DNA of 64,000 bases from Saccharofermentans sp. Lineage in GTDB: Bacteria > Bacillota > Clostridia > Saccharofermentanales > Saccharofermentanaceae. The translations under genes were made by a program, and so were the position numbers. The stretch is taken from assembly GCA_024692235.1 (NCBI GenBank), contig JAILMW010000032.1, positions 44,093 through 108,092 of the forward strand, in the 5' to 3' direction. Positions 63,822 through 64,000 of the stretch are shown here, one piece after another. Below the pieces are notes generated by a model that had not been told where the DNA came from, did not search any database, and saw only the letters and a list, made by a program, of their open reading frames with translations. Within the stretch, counting starts at the first letter, position 1; every line of letters begins with the position of its first letter.

Positions 63822-63937
63822 ACCGGCAGCAACCTATCTTTCCGGACCGTCTCCAGTCGAGTATTTTCGGCACAAGTGAGCTTAACTTCTGTGTTCGGGA
63901 TGGGAACAGGTGTGGCCTCACAGTAATCACCACCGGT
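63822..63937 (-). rRNA. rrf: 5S ribosomal RNA
   Basis: On the minus strand it begins CCGGTGGTGATTACTG, has the conserved CACACCTGTTCCCATCCCGA and GAACACAGAAGTTAAGCTC segments, and ends GGTTGCTGCCGG, which pairs with the 5' end. About 116 nt. The rest of the rRNA operon must lie beyond 64000. Confidence 0.95.
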
Positions 63938-64000
63938 ATGGTTGAGAGTTTGTACCCTCAGGACTGCATAAGGAAGATTAAGCAAGACATTCTGTGTTTT
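63938..64000 (-). other. Spacer upstream of 5S rRNA
   Basis: 63 nt between the 5S 5' end and the window edge, probably 23S-5S spacer. I could not place a 23S 3' end or a promoter in it. Confidence 0.5.

Noticed and set aside
1..64000. CRISPR arrays, insertion sequences, prophage or replication origin
   Set aside because: No regularly spaced repeats, transposase, integrase or DnaA-box cluster was seen.

Overview
The window reads as a chromosome segment of an anaerobic Bacillota, class Clostridia. The grounds are the Firmicutes order of the S10-spc-alpha ribosomal cluster, AGGAGG Shine-Dalgarno sites, TTGACA-N17-TATAAT promoters, a Wal-type and a Bce-type signalling module, an ECF transporter module next to the ribosomal genes, YfhO/CsbB-type envelope glycosylation genes and a dockerin-type protein. 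Genus is not resolvable by eye; a gut, rumen or digester fermenter is a guess from the dockerin. No insertion sequence, prophage or CRISPR was seen; this is mostly core chromosome.

Layout. 1-7.0 kb: start of a phosphohexomutase gene (cut by the window edge), then a glycosylation cassette of two YfhO-type membrane proteins around a CsbB/GtrB-like lipid-linked sugar synthase. 7.0-10.9 kb: sulfur amino-acid island: an Rrf2 regulator with a three-cysteine cluster, a free-standing dockerin-type secreted protein, cysK, and an O-acetylhomoserine sulfhydrylase preceded by a Cys-codon-rich leader peptide and a terminator. The regulator gene, cysK and the sulfhydrylase share one operator type, CCTAY-N7-GTAG. 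10.9-17.3 kb: cyclophilin, pncB, SPFH and NfeD proteins, acyltransferase, truA, ROK kinase. 17.4-20.0 kb: EcfT and a single-chain fused EcfA1-EcfA2 ATPase. 20.1-36.1 kb: one long minus-strand ribosomal cluster from rpsJ to rplQ including secY, adk, map, infA and rpoA; rpmD is missing. 36.2-44.0 kb: polytopic membrane protein, Bce-type ABC transporter plus two-component system, zinc-ribbon membrane protein. 44.1-48.0 kb: tRNA-Met and tRNA-Glu, then rpmG-secE-nusG-rplK-rplA-rplJ-rplL. 48.1-49.7 kb: unknown membrane protein. 49.8-58.3 kb: complete histidine operon hisZGDCB-purC-hisHA-hisFI-hisE behind a consensus promoter and a 20-bp palindrome. 58.4-63.7 kb: walRK-murA-walJ-rlmH. 63.8-64 kb: 5S rRNA.

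Most noteworthy: the two-layer cysteine control region (shared operators plus Cys-leader attenuator); natural fusions HisF-HisI and EcfA1-EcfA2; purC inside the his operon; a SecE with a long acidic tail; several genes whose -10 box lies 6-8 nt before a start codon without Shine-Dalgarno (leaderless candidates); structured RNA in the rpsJ, rplJ and rpsM leaders; and hairpins that straddle stop codons.
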